Below are positions 8,790 through 16,659 of a stretch of 64,000 bases of DNA, in pieces (position 1 is the stretch's first letter; each line of letters begins with the position of its first letter). Position numbers and translations under genes: made by a program. The stretch is from Bacillota bacterium. GTDB lineage: Bacteria; Bacillota; Clostridia; Acetivibrionales; DSM-1351. The stretch lies in assembly GCA_023409265.1 (NCBI GenBank), contig JAEYHZ010000021.1, forward strand, positions 56,627-120,626, read 5' to 3'. The notes under the pieces are model-generated. The model ran no database searches. It was not told where the DNA came from and saw only the letters and a program-made list of their open reading frames with translations.

Positions 8790-8882
8790 TAAAGTTAAAT
8801 GCTAACGACTTAAAGCCGCTGGTAATTAATTTTTATAATAATTTGCTGTAATAATAAACAGAAGGAAATGCGGGAGTAAGTT

Positions 8883-9728
8883 ATGCCTATAAATATAGAA
8901 GGTCTGTCGTATACATATTCCAATGGCGGGCCCTTTGAGAAAAATGCGTTAAGCGATATAAATATTGATATAAATGATGGTGAGTTTATTGGGATAATTG
9001 GACACACCGGATCAGGAAAATCTACCCTTATCCAGCATTTAAACGGTATACTGAAGCCAACGGTTGGCCGTGTGATAATAAATGGTATAGACACAAAACA
9101 AAAGAATCTGAAGGAACTGAGACGTCAGGTAGGTATAGTTTTCCAATATCCTGAGCACCAGCTTTTTGAAGAGACCGTTAAAAAGGATATTTCTTTTGGA
9201 CTTATAAAGCAGGGGCTTTCAGAGGAGGAAATCGGGCAGAGAGTTATATCTGCGCTTTACTCTGTAGGACTGGATGAGTCGGTTTTAGAAAAATCACCTT
9301 TTGAACTGTCAGGCGGACAGAAGCGCAGAGTAGCAATTGCAGGTGTGGTAGCCATGATGCCCAAAATACTGGTGCTGGATGAGCCAACTGCGGGTCTGGA
9401 CCCCAGCGGAAGGGATGAGATATTCGGATATATAAAAAGACTTCACAGAGACTTTAATATGACAATTATCCTGGTTTCCCACAGCATGGAGGACATTGCA
9501 AAACTGGCTCAAAGGGTAATAGTCATGAATCAGGGTACTGTGTTTATGGATAAACCTTCAAATGAGGTATACACTCAGCCAGGGGAACTTGAAAAAATTG
9601 GTCTTTCAGCGCCGCAGATAACCTACCTGATGAAAAGGCTCAAGACTATTTTTCCTGACATAGATGAAAATATATTTACTGTGGAAGCGGCAGCCAGAGA
9701 ATTGAAAAAGCATTTGCAGAGGAACTAA
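8883..9728 (+). CDS. ecfA2: ECF transporter ATPase EcfA2
   Basis: Second ATPase of the energy-coupling factor, partner of EcfA1 and EcfT; 281 residues. Walker A GHTGSGKST, the Q-loop FQYPEHQLFEETV that is characteristic of EcfA2-type subunits, signature LSGGQKRRVAIAG and Walker B ILVLDEPTAGLDP are present. Start ATG at 8883 with GGGAG upstream. Followed at 44 bases by ecfT, so the two are surely co-transcribed; separation from ecfA1 by the dlt-like block means the two ATPase genes probably use different promoters here. Confidence 0.93.
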   Translation: MPINIEGLSYTYSNGGPFEKNALSDINIDINDGEFIGIIGHTGSGKSTLIQHLNGILKPTVGRVIINGIDTKQKNLKELRRQVGIVFQYPEHQLFEETVKKDISFGLIKQGLSEEEIGQRVISALYSVGLDESVLEKSPFELSGGQKRRVAIAGVVAMMPKILVLDEPTAGLDPSGRDEIFGYIKRLHRDFNMTIILVSHSMEDIAKLAQRVIVMNQGTVFMDKPSNEVYTQPGELEKIGLSAPQITYLMKRLKTIFPDIDENIFTVEAAARELKKHLQRN

Positions 9729-9772
9729 TATACTTTGGCAATTCAATCTGCCAAAGCGGAAATGGAGCTTTA

Positions 9773-10576
9773 ATGATAAGAGATATAACAATAGGTCAGT
9801 ACGTGCCGGGAGAATCTCTCCTTCATAAATCAGATCCCCGTACAAAGATTATTCTGACGTTTGTAATGATGATTTTTATATTTTTAATAAATACTTATTG
9901 GGGTTATCTGCTGTTAACGCTTTTCACAGCCTTGACCATTGTAACTTCAAATATTCCGGTTAAATTTGTGTTGAAGGGTTTAAAGCCTGTTATTTTCATA
10001 GTAATTTTTGCAGGTATCATAAACATGTTTACCATAGGGGGAACAGAGATTTTCCGGATAGGTTTTCTCAAAATGACCTACGAGGGTGTGGATATGGCCA
10101 TAAAGATGGCTATTAGGCTTTTCCTGCTCATAATTATTGCAAGCCTGCTAACCTATACTACTACACCAATTGCATTGACAGACGGAATTGAGAAGCTTTT
10201 AGGGCCACTTAGAAAAATAAAAGTCCCTGTCCATGAAATTGCTATGATGATGACAATTGCATTAAGGTTTATACCCACGCTTCTTGAAGAAACGGACAAG
10301 ATAATCAAAGCTCAGTCCTCAAGAGGTGCTGATTTTGATTCGGGAAACATGGTGGAACGCGCCAAAAGTTTTATCCCTGTACTTATACCATTGTTTATTA
10401 GCGCGTTCCGCAGGGCTGACGAGCTGGCTACTGCAATGGAGGCTAGGTGCTACAGGGGCAGTGAAGGCAGGACAAGGATGAAGCAGCTGAGCTTCACAAG
10501 ATATGATTTGATTTCTACAGCAATCACTGCCGTATTTATGACCTGGGTACTGGTAATGCAGAATATGGTGCTTTAA
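9773..10576 (+). CDS. ecfT: ECF transporter transmembrane protein EcfT
   Basis: Membrane coupling subunit that joins the two ATPases to substrate-binding S components. 267 residues with several hydrophobic helices (about 25-60, 65-85, 105-125, 240-262). The cytoplasmic coupling motifs of EcfT are visible: AQSSRGADFD (around 180) and AMEARCYRGSEGRT (around 220), i.e. the two A-R-G signatures that dock on the ATPases. Start ATG preceded by GGAG. Lies between ecfA2 and truA, as in other clostridia. Confidence 0.93.
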   Translation: MIRDITIGQYVPGESLLHKSDPRTKIILTFVMMIFIFLINTYWGYLLLTLFTALTIVTSNIPVKFVLKGLKPVIFIVIFAGIINMFTIGGTEIFRIGFLKMTYEGVDMAIKMAIRLFLLIIIASLLTYTTTPIALTDGIEKLLGPLRKIKVPVHEIAMMMTIALRFIPTLLEETDKIIKAQSSRGADFDSGNMVERAKSFIPVLIPLFISAFRRADELATAMEARCYRGSEGRTRMKQLSFTRYDLISTAITAVFMTWVLVMQNMVL

Positions 10577-10726
10577 CCGGTGGAAGTAGGAAGACAAATG
10601 ATATAGTAAAAACCTCAGTCGGAAGACGGCAGTTGAAAAATTGTATAAGACAATAAGTTAACGGCGGATATTACAGGCCGAAACCGGTAAACTCTAATGA
10701 GAAACCCATGATATACAGGTGGATAA

Positions 10727-11464
10727 ATGCGGAATATCAAATTAACAATAGAATACGACGGAACAAATTATCATGGCTGGCAGGTTCAAAAGAATGCCTT
10801 AACGGTGCAGGAGTGTGTCGAAAAAGCCCTTGCAAAGCTTCTGGGAACAGAGACCGGAGTTGTTGGCTGCAGCAGGACAGATGTTGGTGTTCATGCCTAC
10901 GGGCAGGTTGCGCATTTCTTCACAAATTCCACCATACCCGGAGAAAAGTTCTCATACGCCATAAATAATCTCCTGCCTGATGATATTGTAATACAGAAAT
11001 CAGAGGAGGTACCCGGAGATTTTCACTCCAGATATTCCTCAAAAGGCAAGAAGTATAGATATCTCATATGCAATTCGGCCCACCAATCCGCCATAATGCG
11101 CAACAGAGCATGTCATGTGAGACCGGAGCTTGATTTCGAACAGATGAGAAAAGCTGCGGAACATTTTGTCGGTGAGCATGATTTTGCAGCTTTTCAGGCT
11201 ACAGGCGGACAAGTCCGGAGCACTGTCCGTGAAATATACAGTATGAATGTTTCCAGAAAAGAGGATAACCTGATTGAAATAGAGGTAACCGGAAACGGTT
11301 TTTTATACAACATGGTCAGGATTATTGCAGGGACACTGATATATGTGGGAATGGGCAAGCTGAAACAAAAAGAAATTCCTGATATTATTAAAAGCCTTGA
11401 CCGGACAAAGGCCGGGAAAACTGCACCGGCTCAGGGGCTGTACTTGATGGAGATATACTATTAA
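10727..11464 (+). CDS. truA: tRNA pseudouridine(38-40) synthase TruA
   Basis: Converts uridines 38-40 of the tRNA anticodon arm to pseudouridine. 245 residues. The catalytic aspartate lies in CSRTDVGVHAYGQVAHF (R-T-D motif, around residue 52), and EYDGTNYHGWQVQ at the N-terminus and GNGFLYNMVRIIAGTLI toward the C-terminus are the other TruA signatures. Start ATG with AGGTGG 5 bases upstream. Standard position after ecfT; rplM-rpsI come next, though separated here by a decayed gene and a new promoter. Confidence 0.95.
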   Translation: MRNIKLTIEYDGTNYHGWQVQKNALTVQECVEKALAKLLGTETGVVGCSRTDVGVHAYGQVAHFFTNSTIPGEKFSYAINNLLPDDIVIQKSEEVPGDFHSRYSSKGKKYRYLICNSAHQSAIMRNRACHVRPELDFEQMRKAAEHFVGEHDFAAFQATGGQVRSTVREIYSMNVSRKEDNLIEIEVTGNGFLYNMVRIIAGTLIYVGMGKLKQKEIPDIIKSLDRTKAGKTAPAQGLYLMEIYY

Positions 11465-11557
11465 AGCGGGCTGCTATTAATGGGAGCTACTATAAGCCAT
11501 AGTGCTTATTGATAAAATTATCTCTTTCAGAGATTCATTAGTTGAGATAATAGCCAT

Positions 11558-11901
11558 ATGAATTTAAGTGCTGATTCATTCAAAATTTTAGCGTACGTTC
11601 ATATAGAGGAAAACAGTATTAAATATATTGGAGAAAAAAAGGGTATAATTGTAATCGAAGCAGAACGGGAAGGATACATTCGTATTAATAAAAGTTAAGG
11701 ATAACGGAAGATGCATAAGCCCGGATGATATTCCTTATCTATTTGATAAGTTTTACAGAGCTGAAAAATCCAGATGTTCCAGTACCCGGCTCAGGGCTGG
11801 GTCTTTCCAACTGCAAATACATAATCAATGAGCATGGAGGAGAAATTTATTGTAAAAGCCGCCACAATCAGGGTTGTGAGATAGGATTTACTTTAAAATA
11901 A
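11558..11901 (+). pseudogene. Decayed sensor histidine kinase (C-terminal ATPase part)
   Basis: Translating across two frame changes restores the ATP-binding domain of a histidine kinase: N-box ENSIKYIGEKKGIIVIEAE (11616-11673), then in a second frame KVKDNGRCISPDDIPYLFDK and FYRAEKSR (11688-11775, D and F boxes), then in a third frame SGLGLSNCKYIINEHGGEIY (G2 box) ending GFTLK and a stop at 11899-11901. No dimerisation or sensor domain remains upstream. The gene is broken by at least two frameshifts and truncated at the 5' end. The response regulator partner is not in the window. Confidence 0.75.
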
Positions 11902-11999
11902 AAAAGTGAAATGAAAAACGATTATATGAGAGATATGGAGATATAACGAGAAAAATCGAGAGATAATGAGAGGTAAATTAAATTCTCGGGAATTTATAC

Positions 12000-12028
12000 T
12001 TGACATAGTTAAATGTGTATATTAAAAT
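12000..12028 (+). promoter_or_regulatory. Sigma-A promoter of rplM-rpsI
   Basis: TTGACA at 12000-12005, a 17-base spacer, and TAAAAT at 12023-12028. It is the only good match in the truA-rplM gap and gives a leader of about 150 bases before rplM. Confidence 0.75.
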
Positions 12029-12035
12029 GTTCTAG

Positions 12036-12165
12036 TGTCCGAGGCTGCAATATGTATAATAAGTAATTTTTACTATAAATTATATATTTTTCGGAGCCTG
12101 AAACGGTTACAACTGAAACCGTCACATATACGGTGAAACACTGTTTGACATAGACAGTTTATAGA
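12036..12165 (+). ncRNA. Structured 5' leader of rplM (possible r-protein autoregulatory leader)
   Basis: Between the promoter and the rplM ribosome-binding site are pairable segments: AGGCT (12042 region) with AGCCT (12096 region), ACGGTT with AACCGT around 12104-12123, and ACTGT with ACAGT around 12139-12157. L13 leaders that bind the encoded protein are known in Firmicutes; whether this is a member was not tested by covariance model. No coding sequence fits here. Confidence 0.4.
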
Positions 12166-12189
12166 TTTTTAAGGAGGTAGTATTAAGAA

Positions 12190-12624
12190 ATGAAAACTTT
12201 CATGGCAAAAGCAGAACAGATTGAAAGAAAATGGTACATTATTGATGCTGAAGGTAAGCCACTTGGAAGATTGGCAAGTGAAGTTGCTGCTATTCTGAGA
12301 GGAAAAAATAAGCCAATATTTACACCACACGTTGATACTGGCGATCATGTAATAGTACTGAATGCAGAAAAAGTTGTTTTGACAGGTAAAAAACTTGATC
12401 AGAAGCTTTACAGAACTCACTCTCTTCATCCAGGCGGATTGAAGGAAGTCAAGTACAAGCACTTGATGGAAAAACACCCTGAAAGAGCTATTGAGATAGC
12501 TGTTAAGGGAATGCTTCCCAAGAACAGTCTTGGAAGACAAATGTTCAGAAAGCTCAAAGTTTATGCTGGAACTGAACACAACCATCAGGCTCAGAAACCT
12601 GAAGTACTTGATTTAAACATTTAA
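12190..12624 (+). CDS. rplM: 50S ribosomal protein L13
   Basis: Early-assembly protein of the large subunit, 144 residues, the usual length. Recognised from WYIIDAEGKPLGRLASEVA, NAEKVVLTGKKLDQKLYRTH and the C-terminal RMFRKLKVYAGTEHNHQAQK-type region (MLPKNSLGRQMFRKLKVY). Start ATG at 12190 has a strong AAGGAGG at 12170-12176. Co-transcribed with rpsI, 18 bases downstream. Confidence 0.97.
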   Translation: MKTFMAKAEQIERKWYIIDAEGKPLGRLASEVAAILRGKNKPIFTPHVDTGDHVIVLNAEKVVLTGKKLDQKLYRTHSLHPGGLKEVKYKHLMEKHPERAIEIAVKGMLPKNSLGRQMFRKLKVYAGTEHNHQAQKPEVLDLNI

Positions 12625-12642
12625 TGGAGGGAGGACAAAATA

Positions 12643-13035
12643 ATGGCTAAAGTATACTACTATGGTACAGGACGTAGAAAGAAATCAGTAGCACGAGTAA
12701 GACTTGTTCCTGGAGAAGGAAAGATTCTTATAAATGAAAGATCATTGGATGATTACTTTGGATTGGATACTTTGAAGGTTATAGTTAAACAACCATTAAC
12801 CCTCACTGATACATTAACAAAGTTTGATGTTATATGCAAAGTTATCGGCGGAGGTTTCACCGGTCAGGCTGGTGCAATCAGACACGGTATATCAAGAGCT
12901 CTTTTAAAGGCTGACGAAGAACTCAGACCGGCTTTAAAGAAAGCAGGATTCCTGACAAGAGACCCAAGAATGAAGGAAAGAAAGAAATACGGTCTCAAAA
13001 AAGCAAGAAGAGCTCCACAGTTCTCAAAGAGATAA
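12643..13035 (+). CDS. rpsI: 30S ribosomal protein S9
   Basis: Small-subunit protein whose C-terminal tail reaches the decoding P site. 130 residues, usual length. Recognised from YYGTGRRKKSVARVRLVPG at the N-terminus, GGGFTGQAGAIRHGISRAL in the middle and the basic tail ending KKARRAPQFSKR, whose last arginine contacts P-site tRNA. Start ATG with GGAGGGAGG upstream. Closes the rplM-rpsI operon. Confidence 0.97.
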   Translation: MAKVYYYGTGRRKKSVARVRLVPGEGKILINERSLDDYFGLDTLKVIVKQPLTLTDTLTKFDVICKVIGGGFTGQAGAIRHGISRALLKADEELRPALKKAGFLTRDPRMKERKKYGLKKARRAPQFSKR

Positions 13036-13058
13036 TAGTGTCTTTCTGCGAAAGCCAC

Positions 13059-13096
13059 TTCAAAAACCCCGGAACGTTTCGTTTCGGGGTTTTTCT
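13059..13096 (+). terminator. Terminator of rplM-rpsI
   Basis: Stem AAAACCCCG ... CGGGGTTTTT with a loop of about 13 bases and a T-run on the + strand, 25 bases after the rpsI stop. Complementary A-run also allows use from the other side. Confidence 0.9.
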
Positions 13097-13210
13097 ATAT
13101 TTAAAGCCTTGCGTTTCGGGAGAACAACATTTGTATTGCCGATTTTACTGGACGTAATTAATTTTGTTAAGAAAAAGTAAGGCAGATAAGTCACGAATTT
13201 TATTATGATA

Positions 13211-13969
13211 TCACTTTACAAATTGCATTTCCTCCCCATCCTGAGGTACATACACTTTACTTTGAAGATTATTTTCATATATAAATTTTTTTAATTGGTT
13301 TCGCGTAAGGATACAGTGATTCCAGGCCTCCATATGAACGGCAACAATCTCGGAGCCAGGGGAACAGCTGAGGATGTTTACGATATCTTCTATCCCCATG
13401 GTTATTGGCCTGCCGGCGGAGAAAGCTGCTTGCCCGGCGTTACAAATCACTATGTCAGGTTTGTATTTGTCAAGCACCTTTTTGATTTCACAGTAGAAAA
13501 CGCTGTCGCCGGTAATGTAGACAGTCGGCTCCGCCGGCCCGCATAATACATAGCCCGACACAGGAGCAAGCCCCAGGGCTGTGACACCGTGGCCGTGTCG
13601 GGCAGGAGTTCTGGAAATGCTTATACCTTCCCAGTTCAAATGTCTTTTTACAGGTACAACATAGTTAAAACCTGATTTTGTTAACTTTTCAACATCCTTT
13701 GGCTGGCAGAATATCAGCTTGTTTTTCGGTATGGCCAAGGCGGCTGCAGCATCAAAATGATCCCTGTGAGTATGTGTAATCAGTACAGCGTCGCAGTCAA
13801 GTAAATACTCTGCTGAAACCGGCAGGTCTACCAAAGGATTCCAGCTCTGATTTGTTACGTTCTTTACCGGCTCCAAAGCCCCTCTGGGTGAGAGTATTGG
13901 GTCTATAAGAAGAGTTTTGTTGTTTATCTTAAGCAAAAGCGTTGCATGGCGTATAAGTTGCAGATTCAT
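13211..13969 (-). CDS. UlaG-like metallo-beta-lactamase-fold hydrolase
   Basis: Predicted metal-dependent hydrolase of 252 residues. It has the metallo-beta-lactamase signature LITHTHRDHFDAAA (HxHxDH), the N-terminal IRHATLLLKINNKTLLIDP of the L-ascorbate-6-phosphate-lactonase-like (UlaG/YtkL) group, and a later VYITGDSVFY segment supplying the bridging aspartate. The frame stays open upstream to 14005, but the ATG at 13967-13969 has AGGAAA correctly placed and gives the typical start, so I use it. It is divergent from an Lrp/AsnC regulator, which may control it. The physiological substrate is unknown. Confidence 0.82.
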   Translation of the reverse strand: MNLQLIRHATLLLKINNKTLLIDPILSPRGALEPVKNVTNQSWNPLVDLPVSAEYLLDCDAVLITHTHRDHFDAAAALAIPKNKLIFCQPKDVEKLTKSGFNYVVPVKRHLNWEGISISRTPARHGHGVTALGLAPVSGYVLCGPAEPTVYITGDSVFYCEIKKVLDKYKPDIVICNAGQAAFSAGRPITMGIEDIVNILSCSPGSEIVAVHMEAWNHCILTRNQLKKFIYENNLQSKVYVPQDGEEMQFVK

Positions 13970-14130
13970 ATATGTTTCCTCTTTTCTGTATGATATACTA
14001 AACACAAATTGATTAAATTATTTAAATTATAATCGATAAAGAACTTTAAAAGTTCAAGATTTAAGCTTAATATGCCTTTATAATTCAACAGATAAAGGCT
14101 TATTATATTAATTTGAAAGGTAATTAAGTT

Positions 14131-14544
14131 ATGCTTGATCAAACAGATATAGAGATTATAAAGCTATTACAGGATAATTCAAGAGTACAGCTGCAGGAGA
14201 TAGGAAATGCAGTTCATCTCACAGGTCAGGCAGTCAGAAACAGGATAGCAAGGCTTGAAAAAATGGGGATTATCGAGGGTTATACAATCAAGACAAATCC
14301 GGCCAAACTGGGGCAGGAGCTCACAGCTTTTGTAACGGTATTTATGAAGACAAACAATCATGCTCTTTTACATAAATTTGTAAGAGACAACATTCTTATA
14401 ACAGAGGCATACCGCATCAGCGGAGAAGGCTGCTATTACCTGAAGGTAGCAGTGGAAAGTCATACGCAGCTGGAAGAGCTATTGGATGGCATACTGCAGT
14501 TTGGAAACTATAAAGTGAATTTATCAATAGGAAGGATAAAATAA
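14131..14544 (+). CDS. Lrp/AsnC-family transcriptional regulator
   Basis: DNA-binding regulator of 137 residues. An N-terminal winged helix (MLDQTDIEIIKLLQDNSRVQ, then IGNAVHLTGQAVRNRIARLE, about 1-55) is followed by a RAM ligand-binding domain (about 65-137) with AYRISGEGCYYLKVAVES. Members sense amino acids or related small molecules as octamers. It is transcribed away from the UlaG-like gene, with about 160 bases between the starts, enough for a shared operator region. The ligand is not evident. Confidence 0.88.
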   Translation: MLDQTDIEIIKLLQDNSRVQLQEIGNAVHLTGQAVRNRIARLEKMGIIEGYTIKTNPAKLGQELTAFVTVFMKTNNHALLHKFVRDNILITEAYRISGEGCYYLKVAVESHTQLEELLDGILQFGNYKVNLSIGRIK

Positions 14545-14578
14545 ACTGCCTCCCGTATAAGGAAAGACAGTTTATTTT
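14538..14578. terminator. Bidirectional terminator between the regulator and the HAAS-domain gene
   Basis: Perfect 11-bp inverted repeat AAAATAAACTG (14538-14548) and CAGTTTATTTT (14568-14578). With A-run on one side and T-run on the other, it can stop the Lrp-type gene from the left and the convergent membrane-protein gene from the right. It overlaps the last codons of the regulator. Confidence 0.85.
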
Positions 14579-14585
14579 CAAGCAG

Positions 14586-15551
14586 TTATTTTTCTTTCAG
14601 TATGCTGTAGCAGCCAGCGAAGGTACCGAACAGAATTCCTGTTATGGGAAATATGATCCAGTTTATGTGCCAAAGGCGATATACCAGACCGGTTATCAGA
14701 AAGGTGCATATTGCCAATGGCCATACAACTGTAGCTACAGCACCGATTACTTTACCCTGCTGTTTCTTTTCCTCTGAGTATTCCTCTGTTTTTAGCAGCC
14801 TACTATAGCTTTCCCTGATACTACCGAAATATATAAATATGAACACAGCAACAGCAACAAGTATTAATAGTGCTGCTACACCATAGGATGAATTATCTTT
14901 GCCAGTCATATTTGAAATAAAAAGTAAAAGAGGAGAAATAAGTAAGATACATACTCCGGCTATAACAGATAAAGTATAGCCTGTGGTATAGGACTCATTT
15001 TTCTGTTGGATTGCTGCACTAACATGAGCAGGTAAAATAAAGTCATTATCTAAATATTTGTATTTATCAAGTTTCATGCCTGAATATATAAATAATGCGA
15101 CAGCAGGAATTATTAAAATAAATAATGCAAAAAGGCCTAACATCTCGCTGACATTGGCCGGGAGACCGGTAGCAATGATACCGTGATCAACAGCCTTTGA
15201 AATAAAAATCAGCATGGCTACTCCCAAAATACTTAGAAATACTCCAATAGCTGTTAGCAGACCGGCGCTTCTTCTTGCACTGATATAGCTCTGAGCTTGT
15301 TCCGCCGTTATGGTCGGGATGACAGGTCGATTATTTTCCGTTTTGATTCCCAGCTCACTAATTAATTCATCAATATTGCCAAATTCTGAAATAACAATAC
15401 CAATTGCTTCATTTTCAGATTTGCCGCTTTGTTTCAACTCCAGGTATTTATCCTCCATGGTGGAAAATAAATCATTTTTTACTTTTGACATCTGAGGTGT
15501 GTTTGGTAGACTTGCAAACATATTATCCAAATAATTTTTTATAATATCCAT
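14586..15551 (-). CDS. HAAS-domain membrane protein, partner of PadR
   Basis: A 321-residue membrane protein. Residues 1-70 form the HAAS (DUF1700-type) domain, with NYLDNMFASLP, the conserved DLFSTMEDKYLELKQSGKSE and IVISEFGNIDELISELG. Seven or so hydrophobic segments follow (from about residue 95 to the C-terminus). Such proteins are found next to PadR regulators and link a membrane module to transcriptional control. Its start lies 4 bases after the PadR stop, so the two form an operon. Exact function is unknown; membrane-stress sensing or peptide export are possibilities from the family. Confidence 0.75.
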   Translation of the reverse strand: MDIIKNYLDNMFASLPNTPQMSKVKNDLFSTMEDKYLELKQSGKSENEAIGIVISEFGNIDELISELGIKTENNRPVIPTITAEQAQSYISARRSAGLLTAIGVFLSILGVAMLIFISKAVDHGIIATGLPANVSEMLGLFALFILIIPAVALFIYSGMKLDKYKYLDNDFILPAHVSAAIQQKNESYTTGYTLSVIAGVCILLISPLLLFISNMTGKDNSSYGVAALLILVAVAVFIFIYFGSIRESYSRLLKTEEYSEEKKQQGKVIGAVATVVWPLAICTFLITGLVYRLWHINWIIFPITGILFGTFAGCYSILKEK

Positions 15552-15555
15552 TTTA

Positions 15556-15882
15556 TTAAACCTCCTTGATAAATCTATTTATAACATCTTTCGTTAATTT
15601 CCACTCATCACATTTTTCTTTATAATACGCCAATCCTGCATGGGTAATTTTATAGTAAGTCCTCCTTTTACCAAAGGTTTCATCTTTGTAAAAGGACTCA
15701 ATATAGCCATTGTTTTCAAGCCTGGTAAAGGCTGAGTATAGAGTAGTTTCTTTCATGATGTATTTTTCACCGGATAGCTCCCGAATGTTTTTGGAGATTT
15801 CATATCCGTATGACTCATTATCCAGCAGCATATAAAGTATAATTGTATCGTTGTATCCCCGAATAACATCGCTACTTATCAA
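15556..15882 (-). CDS. PadR-family transcriptional regulator
   Basis: Winged-helix repressor of 108 residues (PadR subfamily 2). DTIILYMLLDNESYGYEISK and LYSAFTRLENNGYIESFYKD are the typical helix-turn-helix and wing; GKRRTYYKITHAGLAYY completes the domain, and the C-terminal helix is short. It precedes the HAAS membrane gene in the same operon. Three palindromic TACTACG...CGTAGTA-type sites lie directly upstream of its start (15930-16001), implying autoregulation. Confidence 0.9.
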   Translation of the reverse strand: MISSDVIRGYNDTIILYMLLDNESYGYEISKNIRELSGEKYIMKETTLYSAFTRLENNGYIESFYKDETFGKRRTYYKITHAGLAYYKEKCDEWKLTKDVINRFIKEV

Positions 15883-15929
15883 TAGGTATCCTCCTTTCAG
15901 TTAATAAAAGTTGTCCGATAAAATTCATT

Positions 15930-16001
15930 TACTACGTCTGGCGTACTACGTCTGTCGTAGTAAACTTAATATAACATAATTACTACGACAGGTAAAGTAG
16001 T
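15930..16001. promoter_or_regulatory. Putative PadR operators
   Basis: A perfect palindrome TACTACG-TCTGT-CGTAGTA lies at 15944-15962. It is overlapped on its left by TACTACG-TCTGG-CGTACTA (15930-15948), and a third copy TACTACG-ACAGGT-AAAGTAGT lies at 15981-16001. Spaced half-sites of this kind just upstream of a padR gene are typical of autorepression. Confidence 0.65.
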
Positions 16002-16126
16002 TTTTAAAATAAAATCAAAATAAAATAGTATCAATTGACACATAATTACAATCAGCATATAATATTAAAAAGTTTTATTCTCTTGATTAAAGCATGATAC
16101 CTAAATGTTTTAAATCAAGAAGCAGA

Positions 16127-16522
16127 CAAAGACTGCGAAAAGAAGAGTAAGTACCGTATACATTTACAGAGAACCCTTTAGGGATTGCTTAATTCCCTAG
16201 GCTGAGAGCGGGCATAGCTAGAAGGTACTGAACATGGTCTTGGAGTTGCGCACCGAACATATGGAGAATAAATTATGATCAGCCTTTTATTGGTGGCTGA
16301 ACAGGGTTTGTATGTTAGGCTGCGACGGTTTTGCCCGTTATAGCAATAGAGTATAAGGTAAACTGTAAACCGATTGATTACTGCATGGAATGTGCTTTCC
16401 CGACCGGATTTTACCCGTACTTGATGAGGTCCATGCCGTGAGACATGGGCGAATTTGGAGTGGTAACGCGAAGTCTTGCTCTCGTCTCCGAAAATATCTA
16501 TTTTCGGAGGTGGGAGTTTTTT
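16127..16522 (+). ncRNA. T-box riboswitch leader of metS (Met)
   Basis: tRNA-sensing leader controlling the following synthetase gene. Stem I: AGTACC of GAGTAAGTACCG (from 16144) pairs with GGTACT (16224-16229), leaving the specifier loop GAACATGG, in which ATG (16234-16236) reads tRNA-Met. The T-box is GGAGTGGTAACGCG (16457-16470), a variant of the usual GGTGGNACCGCG, and TGGT would pair with the tRNA end NCCA when the discriminator is A. The terminator is CTCCGAAAA (16486-16494) with TTTTCGGAG (16501-16509), followed by T6. Uncharged tRNA-Met would favour the antiterminator and allow metS transcription. Confidence 0.92.
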
Positions 16523-16659
16523 ATTTGCAGTGATATTTAATCGAGCTGCTATGGATTAATTTAGAAGTAGCTTTGAGTATATCTTTATTTGAGTTATATC
16601 TTTATATGTTGTTTGAACCATTTCAATAAACTGACTTTACAGAAAAGAGGGATTGGTAT

